Part shown: positions 30,097 to 37,330 of the stretch, piece after piece
How the letters are laid out: each line of letters starts with the position of its first letter
How positions within the stretch are numbered: position 1 is the stretch's first letter
Source: Corynebacterium anserum
GTDB lineage: Bacteria > Actinomycetota > Actinomycetes > Mycobacteriales > Mycobacteriaceae
Assembly: GCF_014262665.1 (NCBI RefSeq)
Contig: NZ_CP046883.1
Span: 1 to 64,000, forward strand
Length of the DNA: 64,000 nt
Direction: 5' to 3'
Program-made: the position numbers and the translations under genes
The notes under the pieces: model-generated
Database searches by the model: none
What the model was told of the DNA's origin: nothing
What the model saw: the letters and a program-made list of their open reading frames with translations, nothing else

Positions 30097-31713
30097 TTAG
30101 AGGCGGTGACGGCCGCCCTCGCCGTCATCCTCCTGATTCTCAGTGAAATTAGGGAACTCGCTTTCGGCATCGTGCTCAGCAACAGCCTCGGAATCAGTGG
30201 TTTCAGCTTCCTTGCCCTGCGCGTGATGCACAGTCGGGGCGGCTGGTGCCCCAGGGGCGGAAGGAACTCCAGGGGCTCCCGGCATCTGGGAAGGCTTTGG
30301 TGCCGCCTTCTTTTCTTCCTTGGTGCTGTTGTCTTCTGCAGTCTTAGTGGACTCAGAAGTCTTAGTGGACTCAGAGTCGACAGAATCTGCCTCGTCTGCG
30401 TGAGCTGCCGGGGTTGCTGGCTTTATGGACTCGGGTTCATTGACAACTTCTGGTTCGCTGACGACTGCTTTTTCTGCAGCGGCTTCCATGTCCTGGGCTT
30501 TGATCGCGTCAGTGGCCTTAGCCTTGGCAGCTGCACCGGTGGCAGAAGGTGTGAAATCCTGAACCTTAGGGGCGGATGCAGGGACGTCCTTTTTAGCAAT
30601 CAGGAACTTATAAGCAGCAGCCGCGCTTGCAGCCAGTGTCAGAAGCAGAGCAAAAATGCCGAACTTGTTGGACTTCTTCTGCTTCTTCAACCCCTTTTGT
30701 GCCAAAACCTTATCAGCCTTTTTCGCTGCCTTGGCTTTGCGCTTGTCCAGATCCTTGTTGAACTTCTTCTTATTCTTCAGGAAAGCCTTCTTATTCTTCT
30801 TAGCCTCCTTGGCAGCCTGCTTCTGGGCCTGAGCAGAACGCTTTTTGGCCTCTGCTGCACGCTGTTGAAGGTTCTTCTCAGCTTCCGCTGCGCGGTTGCT
30901 CACGTCCTTTTCCAATTCGACGCCACGCTGCTTCGCCGCATCTAGAGCCTGAGAAGCTGCGGCGGCAAACGCTGCGCCCTGCTTAGCGGCAGCCTTGCGA
31001 TTCTTAGCCAATGCCTTGCGCTGAGACTTTGTGTTCTTTAGAGCTTTCTTACGGAGTTTTGCCGTCCGCTTTTTCAGCTCCTTTTTGTCCACGCCAGTTT
31101 TTTCAGAGACCAGGCTTGTAGCCTTAGAAGTGAAATCGGCTGCTTGATCTTGAGCTTCAGCAGCGGCAGCGGCTGCACGCTTACGGAAGCCCTTGACAGT
31201 GGCGGACAGATTGCGATTCTTGTTCACACGCTTCTCCTTCTTCAGCTGTGCTGCTGCAGTCTTTGCTGCAGCGAGTTTAATTACTGGTCGTGCAGAAGCG
31301 CCCCGGGCTGCTTTGTTGTTATCACTCCGGGCGCCTTCGGTTTCGTTCACAGCAGGTTTATCCTGATGAGCTGCAGTTCCATCACCTGCTGATCTATTGC
31401 TTCGGGAATTCCCGGCGGTCTCGGAAGAGGCTAGGCCGTTGTCGTGGTTTTGCTCGTAGGCGAGCGCTAGAGTACGTGCCTTATCCAGGGCTTTTGCAGC
31501 ACCATCCTGTTTGCGCATGTACTCGGCGACAGCACGGATGTGCGCTGGGGAGTTCGCGAGCAGTGCGTCGCGTTCATCCTCAGTCATCATGCCACGGCGC
31601 AGGGCATCAACCGCATCAAAATTCTTACGCTCGCGGTTTTGCTTGTACTTGTTAAGCAGACCTTTGGTCTGCCGTGCGCCATTTAGCACGAGCTTTAAGC
31701 TGGCGGTGTCCAT
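30097..31713 (-). CDS. Lys/Ala-rich single-pass membrane protein, function unknown
   Basis: I do not recognise the family. The 538 residues fall into four parts. Residues 1-95 are a helical domain (MDTASLKLVLNGARQTKG, then MTEDERDALLANSPAH). Residues 140-350 are extremely basic and Ala-rich, with AKKxKK-type runs such as KRTAKLRKKALKNTKSQRK, and probably coiled coil. A single membrane helix, FGIFALLLTLAASAAAAYKF, spans 351-370. The last 165 residues are acidic, Pro/Ala-rich and disordered (APGVPSAPGAPAAPTV). By the positive-inside rule the basic part is cytoplasmic and the acidic tail outside. The basic part resembles histone H1-type tails, so nucleic-acid binding at the membrane is possible but unproven. 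Confidence 0.75.
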   Translation of the reverse strand: MDTASLKLVLNGARQTKGLLNKYKQNRERKNFDAVDALRRGMMTEDERDALLANSPAHIRAVAEYMRKQDGAAKALDKARTLALAYEQNHDNGLASSETAGNSRSNRSAGDGTAAHQDKPAVNETEGARSDNNKAARGASARPVIKLAAAKTAAAQLKKEKRVNKNRNLSATVKGFRKRAAAAAAEAQDQAADFTSKATSLVSEKTGVDKKELKKRTAKLRKKALKNTKSQRKALAKNRKAAAKQGAAFAAAASQALDAAKQRGVELEKDVSNRAAEAEKNLQQRAAEAKKRSAQAQKQAAKEAKKNKKAFLKNKKKFNKDLDKRKAKAAKKADKVLAQKGLKKQKKSNKFGIFALLLTLAASAAAAYKFLIAKKDVPASAPKVQDFTPSATGAAAKAKATDAIKAQDMEAAAEKAVVSEPEVVNEPESIKPATPAAHADEADSVDSESTKTSESTKTAEDNSTKEEKKAAPKPSQMPGAPGVPSAPGAPAAPTVHHAQGKEAETTDSEAVAEHDAESEFPNFTENQEDDGEGGRHRL

Positions 31714-31796
31714 GAAACACGAACTCCTTCTATTGGTCGCTTCTGAGTTTGTCGTATTTGTCCAGATAATTTCTTATGCAGGCTTGGTGCAAGCTC

Positions 31797-31964
31797 GAAT
31801 GTGATGTCCGCATCCGCGTTGGTGACGTTCGTGCCTCCGTGTGTGATGGCCGCACCACCATACGTGAGGTGCGCACCTGTGTTCGCGATGAGTACTCCAC
31901 CGTATGTGGGGTTCACATCTGTGTACGCGATGTGTGTACCTGCGCTCGCGATGTTCACGATCTT
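31797..31964. repeat. Eight degenerate tandem 21-bp repeats
   Basis: Consecutive 21-base units start at 31797, 31818, 31839, 31860, 31881, 31902, 31923 and 31944, most sharing a GT-CGCGATG or GTGATG core and a CACC or ACCTG end. The period of exactly 7 codons gives heptapeptide repeats in two frames: DVRxxVR-like on the + strand and GGAAITH-, GGTNVTN-, TGAHLTY-like on the - strand. No start codon with a ribosome-binding site or known domain makes either frame a clear gene. Confidence 0.8.
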
Positions 31965-32092
31965 CATTCCTGCATAGGTCGCCTGGATGGCCTTGATAGG
32001 TCGCACTCCATCCTATGCAAATGATGAGACGCGCGAGCGTGAATACTGATATCTCCAGTTCAAGTCCAAGATTGCGTTGGAATGAAAAGGCG

Positions 32093-32169
32093 GGGAGCGT
32101 GTGGGAGGGGAGTCTATTGGGAGCGTGTGGGAGGGGAGTCTATTGGGAGCGTGTGGGAGGGAGTCTCTT
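32093..32169. repeat. Three tandem copies of a 26-bp repeat (VNTR)
   Basis: Units at 32093-32118, 32119-32144 and 32145-32169 begin GGGAGCGTGT and end AGTCTATT or AGTCTCTT. The first two are identical; the third lacks one G and has one change. Copy number is likely to vary between strains. Confidence 0.92.
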
Positions 32170-32534
32170 GAGTGTGTGCCCAAACGAGGCGTTACGGATC
32201 CCATCCAAAGGATAGTCAAAGGCCTGGAATAAGGGTCTCCAAAGGCCGGCGGAACAGGGGTCTTAGGCAGATAGTTGACAGTGTCTGGCGAGTCGATCTG
32301 TTCGTGCCGCAGTTTTACTCGCGTATGCGATGGCGACTTCTTTAGCGGCGGGAAAAATGCGTCGGGGTATTTCAGAGAAACAGTCGGGACAAGAGACATG
32401 TACAAGAGGCATAAAGAGTCCTGCGTGAAGAGTCCTGCCTGCATGAAGGTCAAATGGACGCCTGCCGAGACCTACGTAGAGGTAGATCAGCAAGCATGTA
32501 CCGGGTTTTGCGAGCATGAGAGTTAACAACCACG

Positions 32535-32547
32535 TACAATCGTCGGC
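32535..32547 (+). promoter_or_regulatory. -10 box directly before ppiA (leaderless type)
   Basis: TACAAT (32535-32540) ends 7 bases before the GTG start at 32548, so the message would begin at or within one base of the start codon. There is no ribosome-binding site. Confidence 0.55.
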
Positions 32548-33072
32548 GTGACTAAAAAGACTGCAACCGCTATTTTCCACACAAACTACGGCGACATTTC
32601 CGTAGATCTCTTTGGAAACCACGCTCCTGAGACCGTAGCCAACTTCATCGGCCTAGCTCAGGGCACCAAGGAATACAGCCAGCCAAATGCCTCTGGTTCG
32701 AACGAAGGTCCGTTCTATGACGGGGTGATTTTCCACCGAATCATCGACGGATTCATGATTCAGGGCGGAGATCCAACTGGTACAGGCCGTGGAGGCCCGG
32801 GTTACCAGTTCGGCGACGAATTCCACCCAGAGCTGCAATTCGACCGTCCGTTTTTGCTCGCCATGGCAAACGCTGGTCCAGGAACTAACGGCTCCCAATT
32901 CTTCATTACAGTGACTGCTACGCCGCACCTCAATAATCGCCATACCATTTTTGGTGAGGTCACTGACCCTGAATCGCAGAAGGTTGTTGCCAAGATCTCC
33001 CGCGTAGCCACCGATCGCATGGATCGCCCAAACGATGACGTAGTCATCGAATCCATTGAGATCCAGGAGTGA
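32548..33072 (+). CDS. ppiA: Peptidyl-prolyl cis-trans isomerase, cyclophilin type
   Basis: A cytoplasmic cyclophilin of 174 residues that catalyses prolyl isomerisation during protein folding. It starts at GTG 32548. The family motifs are GDISVDLFGNHAPETVANF, YDGVIFHRIIDGFMIQGGDP (catalytic Arg in FHRII), FLLAMANAGPGTNGSQFFIT and NRHTIFGEVTDP. There is no signal peptide. It overlaps the next gene's longest frame by 17 bases. In actinobacteria a ppiA-rhomboid pair upstream of crgA, near the kinase cluster, is a common arrangement. Confidence 0.95.
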   Translation: MTKKTATAIFHTNYGDISVDLFGNHAPETVANFIGLAQGTKEYSQPNASGSNEGPFYDGVIFHRIIDGFMIQGGDPTGTGRGGPGYQFGDEFHPELQFDRPFLLAMANAGPGTNGSQFFITVTATPHLNNRHTIFGEVTDPESQKVVAKISRVATDRMDRPNDDVVIESIEIQE

Positions 33073-33877
33073 TTTTCCCCCGATTTCATCGGGAGCTCCG
33101 GTAGTTACAACGTATGTGGCAGCATGTTACGCGGTTTTCGCGCTGACAGTACTGCGCACTGGTCGCTTGACCAACTCCATCCGACAGCCAGGTGATTGGG
33201 GTTGGTTTTTGCTTTTGGACCCTGGGCGGGTGACTGCTTATGGCCAATGGTGGCGGGTTTTTACCTCTGCACTAGTGCATCTCAGCCTGACGCACTTGTT
33301 ATTTAACATGCTCTTGGTTTTCTTGATTGGCCGAGAGCTAGAACGCTTCTATGGATCCTGGGTAATAGCAGGATCGATGGTGGCTGGGGTCAGCGGAGGA
33401 GCAATGTTTTGCATGTTCATGGAACCCTACTCAGCGATGGGAGGCGCTTCGACTGTCGGATTTGCATTCTGCGTGATGTTGTTAGGTCTAGCGCACTTGC
33501 GACAGCAAGACTTGGTGGCACCGTTCGCACTGATCCTCATCAACTTTGGTTATACGTTCACCACGGAGAACGTATCCGCGTGGGCGCATATTGGAGGAGC
33601 CGTCGCAGGGGCTTTTGTCTCCGCTGTACTGAGGATCAGCTATTTGAGGCACAACTCTCGAGATGAGCACGCAATTGCTGAGCGTAGTGATCGCCATATT
33701 GGTCGTCGTTTAGCGTCTCAGACTGGGGTGTTGCCGGGTGCGGGGGGTGCTGCCGGTGGACAGCCGGGTGCGGGGCTGACACCTGGAGTGCTGCCGGTGT
33801 GGATTGTCGCTCTCACCCTGACGGCCTTGGCCTTGTGGGTTGGGTTCAACGGGGTCACAACCATTTCTTTCATATAG
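33056..33877 (+). CDS. Rhomboid family intramembrane serine protease
   Basis: A membrane-embedded serine protease of up to 273 residues that cleaves transmembrane helices of other proteins. About seven hydrophobic segments are visible. Substrate-gating landmarks are LTHLLFNMLLVFLIGRELE (HxxxN-type motif). The nucleophile region is YSAMGGASTVGFAF, where the usual GASG reads GAST. The catalytic His is in VSAWAHIGGAVAGAF. The C-terminal loop is Gly/Pro-rich (GAGGAAGGQPGAG). The start is uncertain: TTG 33056 overlaps ppiA and lacks a clear ribosome-binding site, and GTG 33116 is an alternative. Likely co-transcribed with ppiA. Confidence 0.85.
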   Translation: MRSRSDFPPISSGAPVVTTYVAACYAVFALTVLRTGRLTNSIRQPGDWGWFLLLDPGRVTAYGQWWRVFTSALVHLSLTHLLFNMLLVFLIGRELERFYGSWVIAGSMVAGVSGGAMFCMFMEPYSAMGGASTVGFAFCVMLLGLAHLRQQDLVAPFALILINFGYTFTTENVSAWAHIGGAVAGAFVSAVLRISYLRHNSRDEHAIAERSDRHIGRRLASQTGVLPGAGGAAGGQPGAGLTPGVLPVWIVALTLTALALWVGFNGVTTISFI

Positions 33878-34562
33878 TGGCTGATCCTTGGCACATTTTT
33901 GGAAGCTTTCCCGTATATCTTTCGGTGTTGCTGGAGTGTACCTCTGGTGCGGTGGTCAGGCAGGCTTTGGGTGATGGGGTGCATTTTGGTGAGTCTTGGA
34001 GTGGAGGGGCTGCTTATCTGAAAAGAGCCTCTGTTCTACTCCCTGATGGCCCGGTTTTTCGTCAGTCATAGGTGCATAACGTAAAAAACTCCCCACAGGT
34101 GGAGTATGGCGTGATTAAACCGCAGGTCGAGCCTTGCAAATTCCATTTTGTGGGGAGATTTTTGCGGATTGTACGGTCAAAGCTATAAGAGGAAAGCTAT
34201 AGAATGCACTGGTCCCGGGGGTTTTATAACTGCTTTCATAGGCATCCATTTGCCTAGGCACCCAATGGGTAGTGTGCGTAGGCAATTCCCCAGACGCTGC
34301 TGGCAATTTTGTTTGTATCCGAGTGCTTTCAGAGGAGGCAGATCCGGAATAGCTTGGGAGAAATCTACGGCAATGTGTGAACGTTTATGTAGGTTCAGGC
34401 GTCAAATAGAACACCGGTTGGGAGGTAAATAAGAGAGTCTCGCTAGAGAGCTAGTCAGGTGAACCAGGCTATACATCCAGAGCCTATGTATCTAGACCCA
34501 GTGACTGGCCACCCAGCCCAAAAGGAGAAGACGGATGAACTGCAGTAAAGGGGAGCTGCGCA
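33878..34562. other. Intergenic region without a recognisable gene
   Basis: About 680 bases. Short frames on both strands have no family resemblance or ribosome-binding site. The notable structure is a near-perfect 15-base inverted repeat, arms 34083-34097 and 34149-34163 (ACTCCCCACA / TGTGGGGAGA core), separated by 51 bases; it could be a remnant of a mobile element or a terminator of the rhomboid operon. Confidence 0.5.
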
Positions 34563-35732
34563 ATGTGGGGGAAGTTAGACGGAGATAGTTGTTTCCTGGT
34601 ATCGGCCGAGCTTGATACCAAGCAACGGTCGTGGCTATACCGCGAATTTAAGAAAGGCAACTTGGTACGCCTAGCTCCCGGAGTCTTTGTGACCCTACAT
34701 GACTACCAACAAGTAACGTCACAGTCTGGCCAGAGGCAGATCATCGCCTCTCAGGTGGCGGGAGCTCGTAAAGCTATTGTTGTGGGAAGATCTGCGGCGC
34801 TGTTGCACATGCTTGCTGAGCCGTGGCCGCCAGCCCATCATGAACAGGGAATTCCTTCGGTAGAACTTGGTCGAATCGATTGTGCTGCGAAGACGCGCCA
34901 TGGCCGTATCACCAGACACCCGTTCGAGTATTCACCACACGTGGTTTTTCGCCACGTCAGTACCGGAGTATGGGAACGAGCGGTGACGGTGCAAACAGAG
35001 TATGGCGAAATACTAACGGCGAGTATTCCCGATGTAGTGACTCAGCTTGCAATGTGGCATGCCAGGGACAAAGGTTTGGCTCGCGCGTGTATTGCGGCAG
35101 AGGATGCGCTCAATCGAGGGGTAATCAGCTGGCGGGAGTTTCTGCCAGAAAAACTAATGCCTGCCTTTGCCAGCCGTGCGGGGAATGTCGTTGCCAAAGA
35201 GGCTTTTAACCTCATCACTCCCTGGTCGGAAAGTCCACGGGAAACTGAGCTCAAGTTAGCTATGTGGGAAGCTGGTTTTCCACCGCCTTTCCAGCAGGTT
35301 GTGATTCGTCGGCGCGATGGAAGGTTCGTTGGGCGCGTTGATTTTCTGTTTCCGTGTGGCCTAGTTGTTGAGTACGACGGGGTGGCCAAACATACCGGAT
35401 TGCTCGCGCAAGACTCGAAAGTTATGGCATCGTCAGAGATCACGAGTAATGAGTGGTTAAATGCTACGTCCGAGATCGCTCCATTGGCTCAGGAGGCGGC
35501 GAGGGTATCGATTCTTCGTGAGCGGGAGCGTGAACGCCAGATCATAGCGTTGGGTTACGAAGTTGTTCGGGTGGATCGGCATAGCTTCAGAGATGGCAGC
35601 GCTATCGAAAGCATTGGGCAGCGTCTGACATGGCTGGAGGAACACCCACGGCCGTTCATGAATGACTGGAACTGGACGGCCGCGGGGAAAGCATGGAAAC
35701 AGTGTGGCGATCAGGACTGGTTGCCGGCGTAG
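34563..35732 (+). CDS. AbiEi-like winged-helix protein with DUF559 nuclease-like domain
   Basis: A 389-residue protein of a class common in actinobacteria. The N terminus (SWLYREFKKGNLVRLAPGVF) resembles the AbiEi-type antitoxin winged helix. The C-terminal half has the PD-(D/E)xK-like pattern of DUF559/Vsr-related proteins: GRVDFLFPCGLVVEYDGVAK near residues 258-277, with a late QIIALGYEVVRVDRHSF. No AbiEii toxin gene is adjacent, so it is an orphan and a classical type IV toxin-antitoxin pair is not supported. Function unknown; a DNA-acting role is inferred from the fold pattern. The ATG at 34563 follows AAAGGGGAGCT with good spacing. Confidence 0.72.
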   Translation: MWGKLDGDSCFLVSAELDTKQRSWLYREFKKGNLVRLAPGVFVTLHDYQQVTSQSGQRQIIASQVAGARKAIVVGRSAALLHMLAEPWPPAHHEQGIPSVELGRIDCAAKTRHGRITRHPFEYSPHVVFRHVSTGVWERAVTVQTEYGEILTASIPDVVTQLAMWHARDKGLARACIAAEDALNRGVISWREFLPEKLMPAFASRAGNVVAKEAFNLITPWSESPRETELKLAMWEAGFPPPFQQVVIRRRDGRFVGRVDFLFPCGLVVEYDGVAKHTGLLAQDSKVMASSEITSNEWLNATSEIAPLAQEAARVSILRERERERQIIALGYEVVRVDRHSFRDGSAIESIGQRLTWLEEHPRPFMNDWNWTAAGKAWKQCGDQDWLPA

Positions 35733-35923
35733 GCATGGATCGGAACGATCTACCGTATAGGCATTCCTCGGGGGTCGGCTACTGTCGTAGATATTGATCG
35801 GAGCTGTTTGCCCACGTAGGCTTTCATTGTTTATGCGTTGCCAGCATTGAGAGGCCGATTGTCTACGAGTCGTCTCCGGGTCGCGGGTGCTGGTTCCAGC
35901 CTGGTGCCTTCAGATCACCGGTA

Positions 35924-36199
35924 CTATTTCCAGCCCATCGTCATCAGAAGGCCGGCGATGAACAGGCCGAAGCCGATCAGGTAGTTCCATGCCCCGAGAG
36001 TCACCATGAATGGAATTGAAGGGCCTGCGATGTAGTTCACCACCAGCCATGCGAGGCCAAGGAGCATCAGCCCAAGCATGACAATGATGTACCAGCGCGG
36101 GGTAGCGGTTGCATTGAGCTTCACCGGACTACGGCGATCGACATTGCTATTGGTGCTGCTGTAAATGTCGTCGGTGTTATTGACCTTAGACTTTGGCAT
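35924..36199 (-). CDS. crgA: Cell division protein CrgA
   Basis: A 91-residue membrane protein. CrgA recruits or coordinates FtsZ, FtsI/FtsQ and peptidoglycan synthases at the septum in actinobacteria. A polar N terminus ([11 protein letters not shown]) is followed by two membrane helices, [19 protein letters not shown] and [20 protein letters not shown], joined by the loop [14 protein letters not shown]. Length and layout match the family exactly. Its position beside pabA and the pknAB cluster is the conserved actinobacterial order. Confidence 0.93.
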   Translation of the reverse strand: MPKSKVNNTDDIYSSTNSNVDRRSPVKLNATATPRWYIIVMLGLMLLGLAWLVVNYIAGPSIPFMVTLGAWNYLIGFGLFIAGLLMTMGWK

Positions 36200-36386
36200 C
36201 TGGGTGAAACCTCATGGTTGCTGTTGGTTTGCTTACTGGTGCAGTTGGTGTTCGACGCCACGATTCATGCTGTTGGTGCACATTGTGCGTCGTTTGTACG
36301 TCGTTTTCGGGATTGTTGCGCTTGGTGTGCGTTAGCAACTGCCTTCCAACGTGCGTCTGGAAGTGGGAGGGTCGAATCCCTGGGGT

Positions 36387-36419
36387 TCCCAAAGAAAGTT
36401 ACCTCCCAAAGAAAGTTAC
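36387..36419 (+). repeat. 16-bp direct repeat upstream of pabA
   Basis: TCCCAAAGAAAGTTAC occurs at 36387-36402 and 36404-36419, one base apart. It lies 45-78 bases before the pabA start and just upstream of its -10 box, a position suited to an activator or repressor site, though it may be a simple duplication. Confidence 0.8.
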
Positions 36420-36450
36420 ACCGTGGAGTCTAGCAGCCTTCAAGGAGCGC

Positions 36451-36456
36451 TAAAAT
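36451..36456 (+). promoter_or_regulatory. -10 box of pabA
   Basis: TAAAAT (36451-36456) ends 8 bases before the ATG at 36465, so the transcript would have almost no leader. Confidence 0.5.
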
Positions 36457-36464
36457 CTATCTCT

Positions 36465-37154
36465 ATGCGCATCCTTGTCATCGATAATTTTGACAGTTTT
36501 GTTTATAACCTGGTCCAGTACGTGGGGCAGCTGGGTTTTTCTGGGGAATCGTGCATGGTCTGGCGTAATAATGCGCCGGAGTTGGGTTCGAGCCGCGATG
36601 ATTTGGTTGCTGTTCTTTCTTCCTTCGACGCCATTTTGATTTCTCCCGGACCTGGTGAACCCACGCAGGCTGGGCGGACTATGGATGTTATCGAGGTGGC
36701 GGCTGAGTTGGGCACACCGCTGTTTGGTGTGTGTCTTGGCCATCAGGCGATTGGCAAGTTCTTTGGGGGGGATGTTGTGCGTGCGGAAGAGCTGTTCCAC
36801 GGTAAGACTTCTCCAGTTGAGCATGATGGTACGGGTGTGTTGGTTGGTGTGCCGAGCCCTTTTCGCGTAACTCGTTATCATTCGTTGACGGTGGATCCCC
36901 ATTCTTTGCCGGAGGATTTGATTGTGACGGCGCGGAGTGATTCCGGCATGATCATGGCGATGCGCCATAGATCGTTGCCGATCCATTCTGTGCAGTTCCA
37001 TCCAGAGTCGGTGATGACACAATATGGCCACCGCATGATTGCTAACTGGTTGGCGGTTGCGGGCCATCCGTTGGATGAAGAATTGGTTTCTAAGCTTGAG
37101 CAAGATCAGCTGGAGGTGACGGGAGCTATCTCTGCTACGGCGGCGATGCTCTAA
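36465..37154 (+). CDS. pabA: Glutamine amidotransferase, aminodeoxychorismate synthase component II
   Basis: A class I amidotransferase of 229 residues that supplies ammonia to PabB (folate) and possibly to TrpE. It begins MRILVIDNFDSFVYNLVQYV. The oxyanion region is LISPGPGEP, the catalytic Cys is in LFGVCLGHQAIG near residue 88, and the His/Glu pair is in HSVQFHPESVMT near 180. The TrpG/PabA gene between crgA and pknB is the standard actinobacterial position (Rv0013 in M. tuberculosis). The likely partner PabB is at 28208, so the two subunits are not in one operon. Confidence 0.92.
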   Translation: MRILVIDNFDSFVYNLVQYVGQLGFSGESCMVWRNNAPELGSSRDDLVAVLSSFDAILISPGPGEPTQAGRTMDVIEVAAELGTPLFGVCLGHQAIGKFFGGDVVRAEELFHGKTSPVEHDGTGVLVGVPSPFRVTRYHSLTVDPHSLPEDLIVTARSDSGMIMAMRHRSLPIHSVQFHPESVMTQYGHRMIANWLAVAGHPLDEELVSKLEQDQLEVTGAISATAAML

Positions 37155-37279
37155 GGCGCTTGTAGTATGTCAACACATGAGGAAGGTCGGCTCAATACCT
37201 AGATCTTTTTCTGAGAAAAGCTGGTTGAGAATAAATGGGGTCAATTATGCCAGGGGAGAACCGCGGGAAAATGAGCGTG

Positions 37280-37312
37280 ACCCGGCAGAGGTGAGGGGAG
37301 ACTCTGCCGGGT
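37280..37312. terminator. Bidirectional hairpin between pabA and pknB
   Basis: Perfect 11-bp arms ACCCGGCAGAG (37280-37290) and CTCTGCCGGGT (37302-37312) with an 11-base loop, between two convergent genes. T-tracts are short on both sides, but position and stability support termination of both. Confidence 0.75.
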
Positions 37313-37330
37313 TTACAGTGAGTGGTTGTC

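Larger units (their letters stand above)
31714..32547. other. Gene-free, repeat-rich region
   Basis: More than 800 bases without a convincing gene. It contains an array of degenerate 21-base repeats (31797-31964), three copies of a 26-base repeat (32093-32169) and, at its right end, the ppiA promoter. Frames through the 21-base array stay open on both strands because the unit is a multiple of three. Confidence 0.6.

Noticed and set aside
34148..34432. A 94-codon frame in the rhomboid-AbiEi gap
   Set aside because: No ribosome-binding site, no family resemblance and unlikely residue composition.
36360..36390. A tRNA-like T-arm (GGGTCGAATCCC) upstream of pabA
   Set aside because: No matching acceptor, D or anticodon arms nearby; probably chance or a very old fragment.
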